Notes: generated by a model not told the origin, from the letters alone. Shown: positions 6,930 through 16,247, counted from the stretch's first letter. The stretch: DNA of 37,756 nt from Acidobacteriaceae bacterium (GCA_003134435.1 PLBE01000251.1:34997-72752), one strand, 5' to 3'. Made by a program: numbers and translations.

Positions 6930-9299
6930 TTACGTGGGCATCCGCAGAATCAGATAGCCTCCGATGCAGCCGAAGACCAGGTCTGGAGACCAGGCGGCGA
7001 GCGCTGGCGGCAGTTGGCTGAAGTTGCCCATCTGTTCGAACAGGCCCGCAATCAGCCAATACACCACTCCAATTCCGATCGCGGTTGCCACGCCTGTGAG
7101 CGCGGATCGTTTCCCCGTCGAGAGCGCGAAGGGAATGGCGAGGACCGCCATCACGAAGGTGATCAGTGGATAGGCAATCTTCTTTTGCAGTTGCACCCGC
7201 AGGCGCACCACATCAAAGCCGCTTTGCTCGAGATCGTGAATATACCGGCCCAGTTCGTCATAACTCATTTCCGACGATTGCTTGATTTCCTTCTTGAAGT
7301 AGTTGGGCGCTTCCGCCAGTTCGGGATCGGTGGTGGCGTCGAACTTGCGATAGTTCTCGATCGCGGAGTTTTTCATGCTGCGCTCCCAACCCTGCTCATA
7401 GACCCAGCGGCCCATGGGGCTTGACCAGTGGGCGTGGTCGGCGGTGATGCGGTGCGTGATCTGGAACGTGTGCGGATCGAACTGGAAAACGGAGATGCCG
7501 CCGAAAACATCGCGGTCGGGATCGAAAAATTGATAGTAATAAATGTCTGAGTGCTGCCCGAAAATCCACTTGCGTTCCGGGCGCAGGTAGGTTTGGGCCG
7601 GCTTCCCCTTGATCTGGTTGCGCAGCGCATCCTGCCGTTTGTTGGTGTAGGGCAGATAGAATTGATCCGAGAGAAAGAGAACGCCGGCAATCAGCGTGGA
7701 AGCCGCCAGGACGGGGACAATGATGCGATAAACGCTGATGCCAGTGGCCTTGATGGCGGTGATCTCGTTCGAACGCTGCAGCAATCCAAACGTGACCAGC
7801 ACCGCCAGCAACATGCTCAGAGGAGTGGTGTTGTAAAGAAAATAGGGCACCACGTTGAGCAGATACTCGCCGACGGTTAGGGGCGACACCTGATTCCGCA
7901 GAATATCGCCCAGCAGTTCGAAGAGCGTGAACACCAGCAGCAGCGTCAGAAAGGCCGCAATGATCATCGTCAGGTAGAGGGCAAAGTCACGCAATACATA
8001 ATCGTCCAGCAAGGTCGGGAAGCGAAGATTGAACAACCGCCAACGCCGGGGCCAGCGGGTGAGCGCGCTTTCGCGCCGGGATGACTCACCGTTTCGCACG
8101 AGAACCGGATTGGGCTGGCTGGATGCGGGACTCGGCGGCGTGGCTTTCCACCACCCCGTCTTAAACCAGGAGCGGAAGTTCGCCAGTTCAATGGCGCGGC
8201 GCTCCGATTGCCAAAGCAAGAAAATGCCTGCGGCCAGAAACACAAAGTCGGCGAGCCACACTCCCGACGCGGGCGAGAGCCGTCCCTGTTTCGCGAAAGA
8301 TACGCCAATCAAAGAAATCGAATAGTAGACAAAGACCAGCAGCAGAGCGAGTACGACCCCGCTGGACTTCCCGCCTTTCTTGGACGAAAGCCCGATCGGG
8401 ATGCCAACCATCGCGAGGACGATGCAGGCGCTCGGAAGCGCCAGTCGGCGGTGATATTCGATCAGATGCCAGCGCCGAGTGACTGGGTCCGCGGCGCGCG
8501 CCACCCGAAGCAGGTCGGTAACTCTGAGTTCGCTCAACGATGTAGGCTCGTGTTCCTGAGGATTCTGGGTTGCGGGGATCTGAATAGGAATGTCGGTGGT
8601 CTGGAAAGTCGAAATCTGGTACTGGTCCGGATTCCTGGGGTCGGTTTCGTGGGTGGACCCGTTGACGAGATGCAGGTCCAGGCGATCGCTTCCCTGGCTG
8701 ACGAGCAGACCCTCACGCGCCAGGCTGACGCGCGGCGCGGATGGATCCGTCAAATCAGCGAGGAACACGCCTTTCCAGACAGATCCGCCAGCCATCGCCT
8801 TGATGTCTTGTACGTACAAAACAATTTTTGGAAAGCCTTCGTAAAATACCCGGGGTTGGACCTCAAAAGAGGCCTGCGACGACTTGAGATTGTCTTCGAG
8901 GCGTCCCAGGGCGGCGAGCGATCGGGGCGCCAGATAGACGCTATTGCCGAGCGCAAGCAGCCACGCCACCATCACGAAGATGGAGATCACGCGCAAGAAC
9001 GTCCACACGCCCAAACCGCTGGCGCGCATTGCCGTGATTTCGCTGTCCGCGGCCAGGCGACTGAGCCCGATCAGGATGCCGACCAGCACGCCCATGGGGA
9101 TGGTGTAGGTGAGGGCGACCGGGATGGTGAAGAAAAATACTTCCGCCACGCTGGGGAGCGGGGCGCTGTTGCGCACGACAAGTTCCAGAATGCGGCCGAG
9201 GTCGTGGGTGAAAAGAACGAAGGTTAAAACCGCCGCGCCGATCAGGGCGTGGGAGATGACTTCTCCCAGAATGTAGCGGGTGAGGATGCGCATCCGCAA
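6930..9299 (-). CDS. lptFG: Fused LptF-LptG lipopolysaccharide export permease
   Basis: Inner-membrane part of the LPS transporter LptB2FG, here as one 789-residue chain. Two YjgP/YjgQ units follow one another: residues ~1-370 (starting MRMRILTRYILGEVISHALIG) and ~428-789 (starting LLDDYVLRDFALYL). They are joined by a ~55-residue hydrophilic, Pro/Ser/Arg-rich linker. Each unit has the family plan of paired helices, a periplasmic jellyroll and closing helices; the coupling-helix regions SEITAMRASGLGV and NEITAIKATGISV align with each other. In proteobacteria these are two proteins of ~360 residues. LptB and LptC are not in the window. The start ATG at 9299 has an upstream in-frame-like Met pair (MRMR), so 9293 is also possible. 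Confidence 0.92.
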   Translation of the reverse strand: MRMRILTRYILGEVISHALIGAAVLTFVLFTHDLGRILELVVRNSAPLPSVAEVFFFTIPVALTYTIPMGVLVGILIGLSRLAADSEITAMRASGLGVWTFLRVISIFVMVAWLLALGNSVYLAPRSLAALGRLEDNLKSSQASFEVQPRVFYEGFPKIVLYVQDIKAMAGGSVWKGVFLADLTDPSAPRVSLAREGLLVSQGSDRLDLHLVNGSTHETDPRNPDQYQISTFQTTDIPIQIPATQNPQEHEPTSLSELRVTDLLRVARAADPVTRRWHLIEYHRRLALPSACIVLAMVGIPIGLSSKKGGKSSGVVLALLLVFVYYSISLIGVSFAKQGRLSPASGVWLADFVFLAAGIFLLWQSERRAIELANFRSWFKTGWWKATPPSPASSQPNPVLVRNGESSRRESALTRWPRRWRLFNLRFPTLLDDYVLRDFALYLTMIIAAFLTLLLVFTLFELLGDILRNQVSPLTVGEYLLNVVPYFLYNTTPLSMLLAVLVTFGLLQRSNEITAIKATGISVYRIIVPVLAASTLIAGVLFLSDQFYLPYTNKRQDALRNQIKGKPAQTYLRPERKWIFGQHSDIYYYQFFDPDRDVFGGISVFQFDPHTFQITHRITADHAHWSSPMGRWVYEQGWERSMKNSAIENYRKFDATTDPELAEAPNYFKKEIKQSSEMSYDELGRYIHDLEQSGFDVVRLRVQLQKKIAYPLITFVMAVLAIPFALSTGKRSALTGVATAIGIGVVYWLIAGLFEQMGNFSQLPPALAAWSPDLVFGCIGGYLILRMPT

Positions 9300-9505
9300 G
9301 GTTTGGTGGACTCATTGCGAGTCTAGCATGAGAGCCGACTCAGTAGCCAAGATGGCAGATCGGAATCAAGGCTCCCCGGTGGCGCGATCCCACCGCCTGA
9401 CAGATTAAGCCCTCTGTTAGGATTTCCCGCATTTGCAAAGCGACCGGTCTTCGGAGAGAATGCCCATTCGTTTGTTGAGTGCCGCGAGTCTGAACCGGAG
9501 GAAGA

Positions 9506-10960
9506 ATGTCTTTACATCGTGCCATCGCATTGACAGTTTGGTGGGTGATCCCCGTACTGGCATCGGCCCAGTCGCCGTCCGAAATGAAGCCAGTGGCCGA
9601 CCAAATAGCGGGGTCCATTTACAGCGGGCCTTCGATGACAACTCTCGGTGAACTTGCGGATGGCATCGGCGGCCGCCTGACGGGCTCCCCGGCCTACGTC
9701 CGCGCCACCGAATGGGCGGTGGCTAAGTTTCGCAGTTACGGCATCCAGAACGTGAAGCTGGATCCCTTCACCATTCCAGCCGGTTGGCAGCGTGGCCCAG
9801 CAACTGGAGCCATGCTGGCGCCTTTGTCGCGGCCTCTGTACGTGGCATCGCTCGGCTGGTCGCCGTCAACTCCCGTAGGTGGCGTCCAAGGCCCTGTCGT
9901 CCTGATCGCGGATGTGGCTCCTGAGGCCTTGAAGGCTCGTGAAGCCGAGCTGCATGGAAAGATTGTTCTGCTCGATACCAGCAAGATTTATGCCGAAGGC
10001 TATGGCAAGGCTATGGCCAAAATGGAGGTAGCTTGGTCCGCCTTTCAGAAGGCGGGCGTGCTGGCCGTGCTCTCGCCCGATCGCGAGAAAAACAACGTAT
10101 TGAACGCCCATGGCGTTGGCTGGGGGGCGAAGCTGTTGCCCCTGCCCGGCGCCGAAATCGGCATGGAAGACGCGAAGCTGATCCAACGTGAACTGGAGCG
10201 GGGCCCGGTCAGTCTCCAATTATCGCTGGAAAATAAGACCTCTGGCGAAATAACCGTCAACAATGTGATTGCCGAGATTCGCGGCAGTGAACGTCCCGAC
10301 GAATGGATTCTGATCGGCGCGCACCTCGATTCGTGGGATTTCGGCACCGGCGCACAGGACAACGGCACCGGCACGGCCAGTGTCCTCGAAATCGGTCGTG
10401 CCCTGATGTCCTTGGGCAAGCCGCCGCGTCGCAGTATTCGGCTGGCACTCTGGGGCGGAGAAGAAGAGGGCTTGCTCGGATCGTACGCCTACACCCAGTC
10501 GCACCTCGCCGAGTTGAACCAGTGCGTCGCCGTTCTCAACACGGATAACGGCGCCGGCCATCCCAAGGGCTGGAAAACCGAAGGCCGCGAGGATCTGAAG
10601 AAGGCAATGCAGCCTTGGAGCGACGGCCTGCTTAAGAACATTGGCGGCGGCGATCTCTCGACCGAGACCACCTACGATACCGATCACGGACCGTTCATGC
10701 TGGAGGGAATTCCGGTGCTGGATCTGTGGGTGGATATGACGCACTATTTCGAGGTCCATCACAAGTCCAGCGACACGCTCGACAAAGTCGATTCGCTCGA
10801 CTTCAAGGGAGGCGAAGCGATTGTGGCCGTAACGGCGTACGCCATCGCGCAAACCGACACGCCGATCGCTCCCCACATCGATCACGCCGCGGTGGCGGAA
10901 ATCTTGAAGAAGGCGAAATTGGATGAAATGTTAGAGCACATAGGAGTGTGGAAACCCTGA
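9506..10960 (+). CDS. Secreted M28-family metallopeptidase (carboxypeptidase Q-like)
   Basis: Exported zinc peptidase of 484 residues. CCGGAGGAAGA precedes the ATG. Residues 1-21 are a signal peptide ending ASAQ. A PA-like insert lies at ~130-240. The M28 catalytic domain has its two-zinc ligands in order: HLDSWD (~272), AQDNGTG (~283), the GGEEEG Glu pair (~318), NTDNGAG (~346) and HHKSSD (~428). All expected ligands are visible, so it is probably active as an aminopeptidase or dipeptidase in periplasm or medium. It is divergent from lptFG across a 206-bp gap in which I see no distinct element. Confidence 0.88.
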   Translation: MSLHRAIALTVWWVIPVLASAQSPSEMKPVADQIAGSIYSGPSMTTLGELADGIGGRLTGSPAYVRATEWAVAKFRSYGIQNVKLDPFTIPAGWQRGPATGAMLAPLSRPLYVASLGWSPSTPVGGVQGPVVLIADVAPEALKAREAELHGKIVLLDTSKIYAEGYGKAMAKMEVAWSAFQKAGVLAVLSPDREKNNVLNAHGVGWGAKLLPLPGAEIGMEDAKLIQRELERGPVSLQLSLENKTSGEITVNNVIAEIRGSERPDEWILIGAHLDSWDFGTGAQDNGTGTASVLEIGRALMSLGKPPRRSIRLALWGGEEEGLLGSYAYTQSHLAELNQCVAVLNTDNGAGHPKGWKTEGREDLKKAMQPWSDGLLKNIGGGDLSTETTYDTDHGPFMLEGIPVLDLWVDMTHYFEVHHKSSDTLDKVDSLDFKGGEAIVAVTAYAIAQTDTPIAPHIDHAAVAEILKKAKLDEMLEHIGVWKP

Positions 10961-11022
10961 GCGGCAGGCTCACCATCCGCACCCGTCCGGACGCCCGGTG
11001 TCGATATGCCCATTTGTGCGAT

Positions 11023-11582
11023 ATGTTCGTTGCGACGCGTCGATATCTGAGAAGCAAGCGTGTCCTCCTCGCTCTGCTACTCGTTGGTGTGGGATGGCTG
11101 GACACTCCGCCTGCGCGGGCGGCGGCCAAAGATGCCTGCAGTTTGATCACTTCCGCCGATGCCAGCGCGGCGCTCGGTTCGCCGGTCGCGCGCCAGCAGA
11201 GAGACTCGGATTCAATTGAAGCCGAAATCACCAACTGCAAGTTCAACGGTGTCGGGGTACGAGCCGAGAGCGTGACTCTGACCGCCGATTACCGTAGCGC
11301 CGACGTGAACGCAGATCTGAACGGAGTAGTAGAGAAGCTTAAATCGGAGGGTTTCAAGGCCGAGCGTGAAATCGAAGGAGTCGGGGACTCCGCAATCTGG
11401 GCCGCCAACTTCGGTGCGGGCAGCTCTGTGGGCGAGCTCTATGTGCGGCGGGACGGGTGCGGCGGCACGGGCGTCGAACGAAGCCCGTTGTGCTGATCAT
11501 CCGTATCGCTGGCGTGCTCGATGAGGCCAAAGCCCTTGCGCGCGTCGAAGTCCTCGCCGCCAGAATTCTCCCCAGAGCCTGA
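11023..11582 (+). pseudogene. Exported DUF3558-like protein gene, frameshifted by a 14-bp duplication
   Basis: The first frame (from ATG 11023, or 10948 if extended) encodes a signal peptide, then DACSLITSADASAALGSPV and a compact domain resembling DUF3558-type exported proteins. It stops at 11496 after an unnatural tail ending VERSPLC. The expected C-terminus lies in another frame: KPVVLIIRIAGVLDEAKALA, then RVEVLAARILPRA, stop at 11580-11582. The cause is visible: a 14-bp unit is present twice (11443-11456 and 11457-11470). Removing one copy restores a single frame reading ELYVRRHGRRTKPVVLII. The product has no known function. A truncated protein could still be made; sequencing error is unlikely because a whole unit with one substitution is repeated. 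Confidence 0.75.
11443..11470 (+). repeat. 14-bp tandem duplication causing a frameshift
   Basis: GTGCGGCGGGACGG is followed directly by GTGCGGCGGCACGG, 13 of 14 bases identical. As 14 is not a multiple of three, the second copy shifts the reading frame of the surrounding gene. Confidence 0.85.
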
Positions 11583-11600
11583 GCGTTACAGAATGCGCGG

Positions 11601-13538
11601 CTACGCTTTTCGCAGAAACAGGGCCCCCAGCGGCGGCAGCGTCAGTCGCACTGAATACGGCCGGCCATGGGTTTTGTCGGGCAAGGCTTCGACACCTCCC
11701 ATGTTGCCCATGCCGCTGCCTCCGTATTCGCGGGCATCGCTGTTGAGAATTTCTTTCCAGTAACCGCCTTCCGGCACACCCACCAGGTATCCCACTCTGG
11801 GGACGGGCGTAAAATTACAAGCCACCAGGATCGGACTCTCTCCCTCTCTGCCCTTGCGCAACAGCGAAATGACGCTCATCGGCGCATCATTGCAGTCGAC
11901 CCACTCAAAGCCGGCGGGATCGTTATCGAACCAATGCAGCGGAGATTCGCTGCGATACACGCGGTTCAGTTGTTCGACCCAGTTCATGAGTCCGCGATGC
12001 AGCGGATACTCCAGCACATTCCAGTCCAGGCTGCGATCGTGCGACCATTCGCTCACCTGTCCAAACTCGCACCCCATAAACAGCAATTTCTTGCCCGGTT
12101 GACCAAACATGTAGGCGTAGAGCAACCGCAGGTTGGCGAATCTTTGCCACTCATCTCCCGGCATCTTGCCGATCAGAGAACCTTTTCCGTGCACCACCTC
12201 GTCGTGGCTGAGCGGCAGCACGAAGTTTTCATGGAACGAATAGAGCATGCGAAAAGTCAATTTGCTGTGATGGTACTGCCGATAAATTGGATCCTGGCTG
12301 AAATACTGCAACGTATCGTGCATCCAGCCCATGTCCCACTTCAGTCCAAAACCAAGTCCGCCAAGATGGGTGGGCCGCGAAACCATCGGGTACGACGTCG
12401 ACTCTTCCGCGTAGGTCTGGATATCAGGATGCTCCTTGTAGGCCTCGGTGTTGAATTGGCGCAGAAAATCGATGGCTTCCAGATTCTCGCGTCCGCCGAA
12501 CTTGTTCGGAATCCACTCCCCTTGCTGCCGCGAGTAATCGAGATACAGCATGGATGCAACCGCATCCACGCGCAGTCCGTCGATATGATATTTATCCAGC
12601 CAGAACATGGCGCTCGACAACAGAAAGCTGCGCACCTCAGTGCGCCCGTAATTGAAGATGAACGTCTTCCAATCGGGATGGAAACCTTGCCGCGAGTCGG
12701 AGTGTTCGAACAAGTGCGTGCCGTCGAAAAAAGCGAGGCCGTGTCCGTCGGAAGGGAAGTGCGACGGAACCCAGTCGAGAATGACCGCGATGCCGTGCTG
12801 GTGCAGGTAGTCCACCAGGTACATGAAATCCTGCGGCGTGCCGTACCGCGACGTCGGCGAGAAGTAGCCCGTCGTCTGATACCCCCAGGAACCGTAGAAA
12901 GGATGCTCCATGATGGGGAGCAGTTCGACATGCGTGAATCCTAGTTGATTCACGTGCTCAGCCAGGCGCGGTGCGATCTCCCGATAGCTCAGCGAACGAT
13001 TTTGCTCCGCCGGGACCCGCATCCACGAGCCCAGATGAACCTCGTAGATCGACATCGGAGCATGCAGCGAGTTGATGGAGCCGCGTTTCTCTAGAAATGC
13101 TCCGTCGTTCCAGTTGTAGCCGAGATCCCATACCACGGAGGCCGTGCGCGGCGGCTTCTCCGTGAACATTCCCACCGGATCGGTCTTTTCAATCTGGTAG
13201 CCGAGTTGGGTCGAGTCGATATGGAACTTGTACAGCGTCCCCTGCTCGATGCCAGGGATAAAGCCTTCCCAGATTCCCGACGAGCCCCGGGGCTGAAGCT
13301 GATGAGACCGTGGATTCCATCCGTTGAAGTCGCCGATCACCGAGACCGTGCGGGCGTTCGGAGCCCATACGCTGAAGACCGTCCCCTTCGTTCCCTTGAA
13401 TTCCACCACGTGCGCGCCCATCTTCTCGTAAATCCGGTAGTGGGTGCCTTCGTTGAAGAGATAAAAATCCTCCGAGGTGAGCAGGGAAACGTCGTAACGG
13501 ACGGGAGAAAGTTCCTGAGTCGTAGGTGTCTGGGTCAT
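11601..13538 (-). CDS. glgB: 1,4-alpha-glucan branching enzyme (GH13)
   Basis: Cytoplasmic enzyme that makes alpha-1,6 branches in glycogen. 645 residues, the usual length for the short GlgB form. The N-terminal carbohydrate-binding fold carries VWAPNARTVSVIGDFNGWN (~55-73). The GH13 barrel follows with VILDWVPSHF, the nucleophile Asp in DGLRVDAVASML (~325), the acid Glu in YAEESTSYP (~380) and the third Asp in LSHDEVVHGKGSL (~444). A beta-sandwich closes the chain. GGAAG eight bases before the ATG at 13538 supports the start. No other glycogen gene is in the window; it follows glmU by 83 bp on the same strand and converges on the frameshifted gene. Confidence 0.96.
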   Translation of the reverse strand: MTQTPTTQELSPVRYDVSLLTSEDFYLFNEGTHYRIYEKMGAHVVEFKGTKGTVFSVWAPNARTVSVIGDFNGWNPRSHQLQPRGSSGIWEGFIPGIEQGTLYKFHIDSTQLGYQIEKTDPVGMFTEKPPRTASVVWDLGYNWNDGAFLEKRGSINSLHAPMSIYEVHLGSWMRVPAEQNRSLSYREIAPRLAEHVNQLGFTHVELLPIMEHPFYGSWGYQTTGYFSPTSRYGTPQDFMYLVDYLHQHGIAVILDWVPSHFPSDGHGLAFFDGTHLFEHSDSRQGFHPDWKTFIFNYGRTEVRSFLLSSAMFWLDKYHIDGLRVDAVASMLYLDYSRQQGEWIPNKFGGRENLEAIDFLRQFNTEAYKEHPDIQTYAEESTSYPMVSRPTHLGGLGFGLKWDMGWMHDTLQYFSQDPIYRQYHHSKLTFRMLYSFHENFVLPLSHDEVVHGKGSLIGKMPGDEWQRFANLRLLYAYMFGQPGKKLLFMGCEFGQVSEWSHDRSLDWNVLEYPLHRGLMNWVEQLNRVYRSESPLHWFDNDPAGFEWVDCNDAPMSVISLLRKGREGESPILVACNFTPVPRVGYLVGVPEGGYWKEILNSDAREYGGSGMGNMGGVEALPDKTHGRPYSVRLTLPPLGALFLRKA

Positions 13539-13571
13539 GGCTTTTCTTCCGGACTAGTGTATTACGGTGGA

Positions 13572-13593
13572 GGGACAGGCGTCTTGCCCGCGC
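13572..13593. repeat. Second copy of the GGACA...TCTTGYCCGCGC intergenic element
   Basis: GGGACAGGC followed by GTCTTGCCCGCGC lies in the 83-bp glmU-glgB spacer. Its 3' half matches the palindrome at 6841-6862 (TCTTGTCCGCGC against TCTTGCCCGCGC), while the stem is imperfect here. A dispersed short repeat is the simplest reading. Confidence 0.45.
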
Positions 13594-13621
13594 ACCAGTG
13601 CCCGTTCGGGGCGCCGGTTTT

Positions 13622-15100
13622 CTATGAGCTCTTTGCTTTTTCTTTCTTCTGCGCTTCCCGTTTGGCGCGAGCCCATCCTTCCTTAACGCTCTGCCGCGCC
13701 CGCCCCAGCGCCAGGGCATCCTCCGGAACGTCCTCCGTGATGCAGCTTGCCGCCGCGACGTAGGCGCCGCGTCCAATCTTTACCGGAGCCACCAGCGTCG
13801 AATCACTGCCGACAAACACGCCATCTTCGATCGTCGTCTTGTGCTTATTCACGCCGTCGTAATTGCAAGTGATGGTGCCCGCGCCAATATTCACGCCTTC
13901 GCCAATTTCCGCGTCGCCCAGATACGAAAGGTGATTCGCCTTCGAACCTCTGCCCAGTTTGATCTTCTTGGTCTCCACGAAATTCCCCACGTGCGCGCCT
14001 TCGCCAATCTCGCTTCCCGGACGCAGATGAGAATAGGGTCCCAGCACGGCATCCGCGCCTACGCTCGAATCCTCCATGATGGTTCCATGCCGCACCGTGA
14101 CGCGGTCGCCAACCAGCGAGTTTCCGATCACGCTATAGGAGCGGATGCGGCAGTCCGCACCGATCTTGGTTTTGCCCAGCAACTGCACAAAAGGTTCAAT
14201 CACCGTGTCGGCGCCCACTTCCACGTCGCTGTCAATGACGCAAGTGTGCGGATAAAAAATCGTAACTCCCTGGTCCAGCAGTTCGCGGCACTTCGCCAGC
14301 CGCATTCGAGCGTCCAGCATCATCATCTCCGCCCGCGTGTTGCTGCCCAGCACTTCGCCCGCATCCGCCGTCCTGATCGTCACCACTTTCTTCCGCGCCC
14401 GGTGGAATACTCCCGCCATGTCGGTCAGATAGTACTCGCCGTGCGGGTTCGCGGTCGAAAGACGGTCGATATGCTCGTACAGGGCTGGCGCGGCAAAGGC
14501 ATAGAAGCCAGAGTTGATCTCACGTATCTTCCTCTGCCGCGGGGTTGCTGATTTCTCTTCCACAATCGCCTGCACTTCTGCCCCTTTGCCTTTGCGGATC
14601 ACCCGCCCATACCCGTACGGATTGTCGAGATCCGCGCTCAGCAAAGTCATACTGGCTTTCTGTGCGCTGTGAAAGTCGCTGACTTTCTGAATCGTCTCGG
14701 CCGTAATCAGCGGAGCGTCGCCCGAGAGCACGATGACCTGGTCATACTTTTGTCTCGCGCCGCTTAAAAGCGCCTCCCGCGCGACCATCAGCGCGTGTCC
14801 GGTGCCGCGCTGATCGGCCTGCAACACGAAGTTAACGCCCGTGTCAGCCACCGCTTTCCGCACCCGTTCTGCTTCATGGCCTACGATCACGAAGATATCG
14901 TCGGCGGGCACCACTTTTTTCGCTGTGGCAATCACGTGCGCGAGTATCGGCTTGCCGCCGATGTCATGCAGGACTTTGGGATGTTTCGACTTGAGTCTCG
15001 TGCCCTTGCCCGCCGCCATAATGACCACCGCAATGGCCGGACGCGAGCGCAGTGGCCTCGATAGGGAAGATTTCGCTCTGGTTTGTGAGGATTTTGCCAT
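13622..15100 (-). CDS. glmU: Bifunctional GlmU: GlcN-1-P acetyltransferase / GlcNAc-1-P uridylyltransferase
   Basis: Makes UDP-GlcNAc, the precursor of peptidoglycan and LPS, in two steps. The uridylyltransferase domain (~20-250) has MAAGKGTRLKSKHPKVLHDI (28-47) and GDAPLI. The left-handed beta-helix acetyltransferase domain (~270-470) has hexapeptide repeats and the conserved GNFVETKKIKLGRGSKANHL, starting with the residues that precede the catalytic-site His region SYLGDAEIGEGVNIGAGTI. 492 residues, slightly longer than usual because of a ~20-residue Ser/Arg/Lys-rich N-terminal extension. No clear ribosome binding site precedes the ATG at 15100, so a coupled or leaderless start is possible. 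It follows the glmR homologue by 31 bp. Confidence 0.96.
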   Translation of the reverse strand: MAKSSQTRAKSSLSRPLRSRPAIAVVIMAAGKGTRLKSKHPKVLHDIGGKPILAHVIATAKKVVPADDIFVIVGHEAERVRKAVADTGVNFVLQADQRGTGHALMVAREALLSGARQKYDQVIVLSGDAPLITAETIQKVSDFHSAQKASMTLLSADLDNPYGYGRVIRKGKGAEVQAIVEEKSATPRQRKIREINSGFYAFAAPALYEHIDRLSTANPHGEYYLTDMAGVFHRARKKVVTIRTADAGEVLGSNTRAEMMMLDARMRLAKCRELLDQGVTIFYPHTCVIDSDVEVGADTVIEPFVQLLGKTKIGADCRIRSYSVIGNSLVGDRVTVRHGTIMEDSSVGADAVLGPYSHLRPGSEIGEGAHVGNFVETKKIKLGRGSKANHLSYLGDAEIGEGVNIGAGTITCNYDGVNKHKTTIEDGVFVGSDSTLVAPVKIGRGAYVAAASCITEDVPEDALALGRARQSVKEGWARAKREAQKKEKAKSS

Positions 15101-15131
15101 GCTTAGTCAATATAGCCCGTCACTCGACACA

Positions 15132-16190
15132 TCAACTGCGGATCGTCTGCCGAGTCGGCGCCTGCGCCATCAGCGCCATTAGGTCGTGCGCCACCTGGTC
15201 CGTCGCATGCCGCGCCACCGTGCCTTCCTCCAGGTAATCGCCCAGCACCGGACACACCCCGAGCCCCTCGATCGCTTCGATATCCGCCACAATCTGCGAA
15301 GCTCCTTCCAATGCGTACTTGGCTTTTAACTCCGGCGATGCGACCTTGCGATTGATTAAGGCGTAATCGAAAAACTGGACTCCGGCGTGATTGTTGAGCG
15401 CGCGAATATGATCCGCTGCAGTTAAACTTAGACTTTCATTTGCCTGCGTCATGAGATTACAAACAAATACTTTAACCGCTGGCGATTCTAGAATTGCCTC
15501 GGAAATCCCGCGTACCAGCAGATTCGGAGTGAGACTCGTGAACAGCGAGCCCGGCCCCACCGTGATCAGGTCGGCGTGCGCGATTGCCTCCAGCGTCTGC
15601 GGCAGCGGCTCGACATCGGGAGGCACGAGGCGGAGTTCCCGAATCTTACCTTTACTCGCCGTGATGTGGGTTTCGCCGAGCACTCTCGTGCCATCTTCCA
15701 TCAACGCTTCCAGTTCCACGCTGGAAGTAGTGGCAGGGTAGATGTGTCCCCGGGTGAGTAGGATTTCCGACGACAACCGGACGGCCTCGCCGAAATCGCC
15801 GGTGATCGAAGTAAGTGCCGCCAGAAACAGATTGCCGAAGCTGTGGCCCTCCAGTCCAGATCCCTTCTGAAATCGATGCTGAAAGAGTCGAGAGAGCAGG
15901 GCTTCGTCTTCGGACAGGGCAACAATGCAATTACGAACGTCCCCCGGCGCCAGCATGTTGAACTCTTTGCGCAGCCGCCCGCTCGACCCGCCATCGTCGC
16001 TGACCGTGACCACTCCGCACAACTCGCGGATCGTAGGCTGACCCGGGCCAGCCAGCGTCGGCGTCGTGACATAGCGCTTCAGCCCCTTCAGCAGCGTGGA
16101 GAGGCCGGTGCCGCCGCCGATTGCGACCACGCGCAGATCGGGGCCGGCCTTGCCGGTTTCAGATGAGTTCGTACGCAACTGGGGAAGCAT
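15132..16190 (-). CDS. glmR: GlmR/YvcK-family UDP-sugar-binding regulator
   Basis: Member of the CofD/YvcK family. In Firmicutes GlmR binds UDP-GlcNAc and controls GlmS activity and growth on gluconeogenic carbon (family knowledge). The protein shows the nucleotide-binding VVAIGGGTGLSTLLKGLKRY near its start, VTVSDDGGSSGRLR, then EDEALLSRLFQHRF and TVGPGSLFTSLTPNLLV. I chose the start at 16190 (352 residues). An in-frame ATG at 16268 would add 26 residues that are merely the translation of a hairpin (16231-16247) and look non-protein-like. AAGGCGGC lies close before 16190. It is next to glmU, consistent with sensing of GlmU's product. Confidence 0.88.
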   Translation of the reverse strand: MLPQLRTNSSETGKAGPDLRVVAIGGGTGLSTLLKGLKRYVTTPTLAGPGQPTIRELCGVVTVSDDGGSSGRLRKEFNMLAPGDVRNCIVALSEDEALLSRLFQHRFQKGSGLEGHSFGNLFLAALTSITGDFGEAVRLSSEILLTRGHIYPATTSSVELEALMEDGTRVLGETHITASKGKIRELRLVPPDVEPLPQTLEAIAHADLITVGPGSLFTSLTPNLLVRGISEAILESPAVKVFVCNLMTQANESLSLTAADHIRALNNHAGVQFFDYALINRKVASPELKAKYALEGASQIVADIEAIEGLGVCPVLGDYLEEGTVARHATDQVAHDLMALMAQAPTRQTIRS

Positions 16191-16230
16191 GCCGCCTTGA
16201 TACAACCTATCGCTTCTGGCCGCTGGCTCA

Positions 16231-16247
16231 CGACTGGAAGCCAGTCG
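16231..16247. repeat. Intercistronic palindrome between TPR gene and glmR
   Basis: CGACTGG-AAG-CCAGTCG is a perfect 7-bp stem with a 3-base loop. It lies within what would be coding sequence if glmR began at 16268, and so favours the later start. It could be a REP-like element or an RNA hairpin that protects the transcript. Confidence 0.5.

Noticed and set aside
8208-9227. 339-codon plus-strand frame opposite lptFG
   Set aside because: Highly charged antisense frame without domain or start signal.
11667-12944. 425-codon plus-strand frame opposite glgB
   Set aside because: A GC-rich antisense frame with no recognisable domain; glgB is intact on the other strand.
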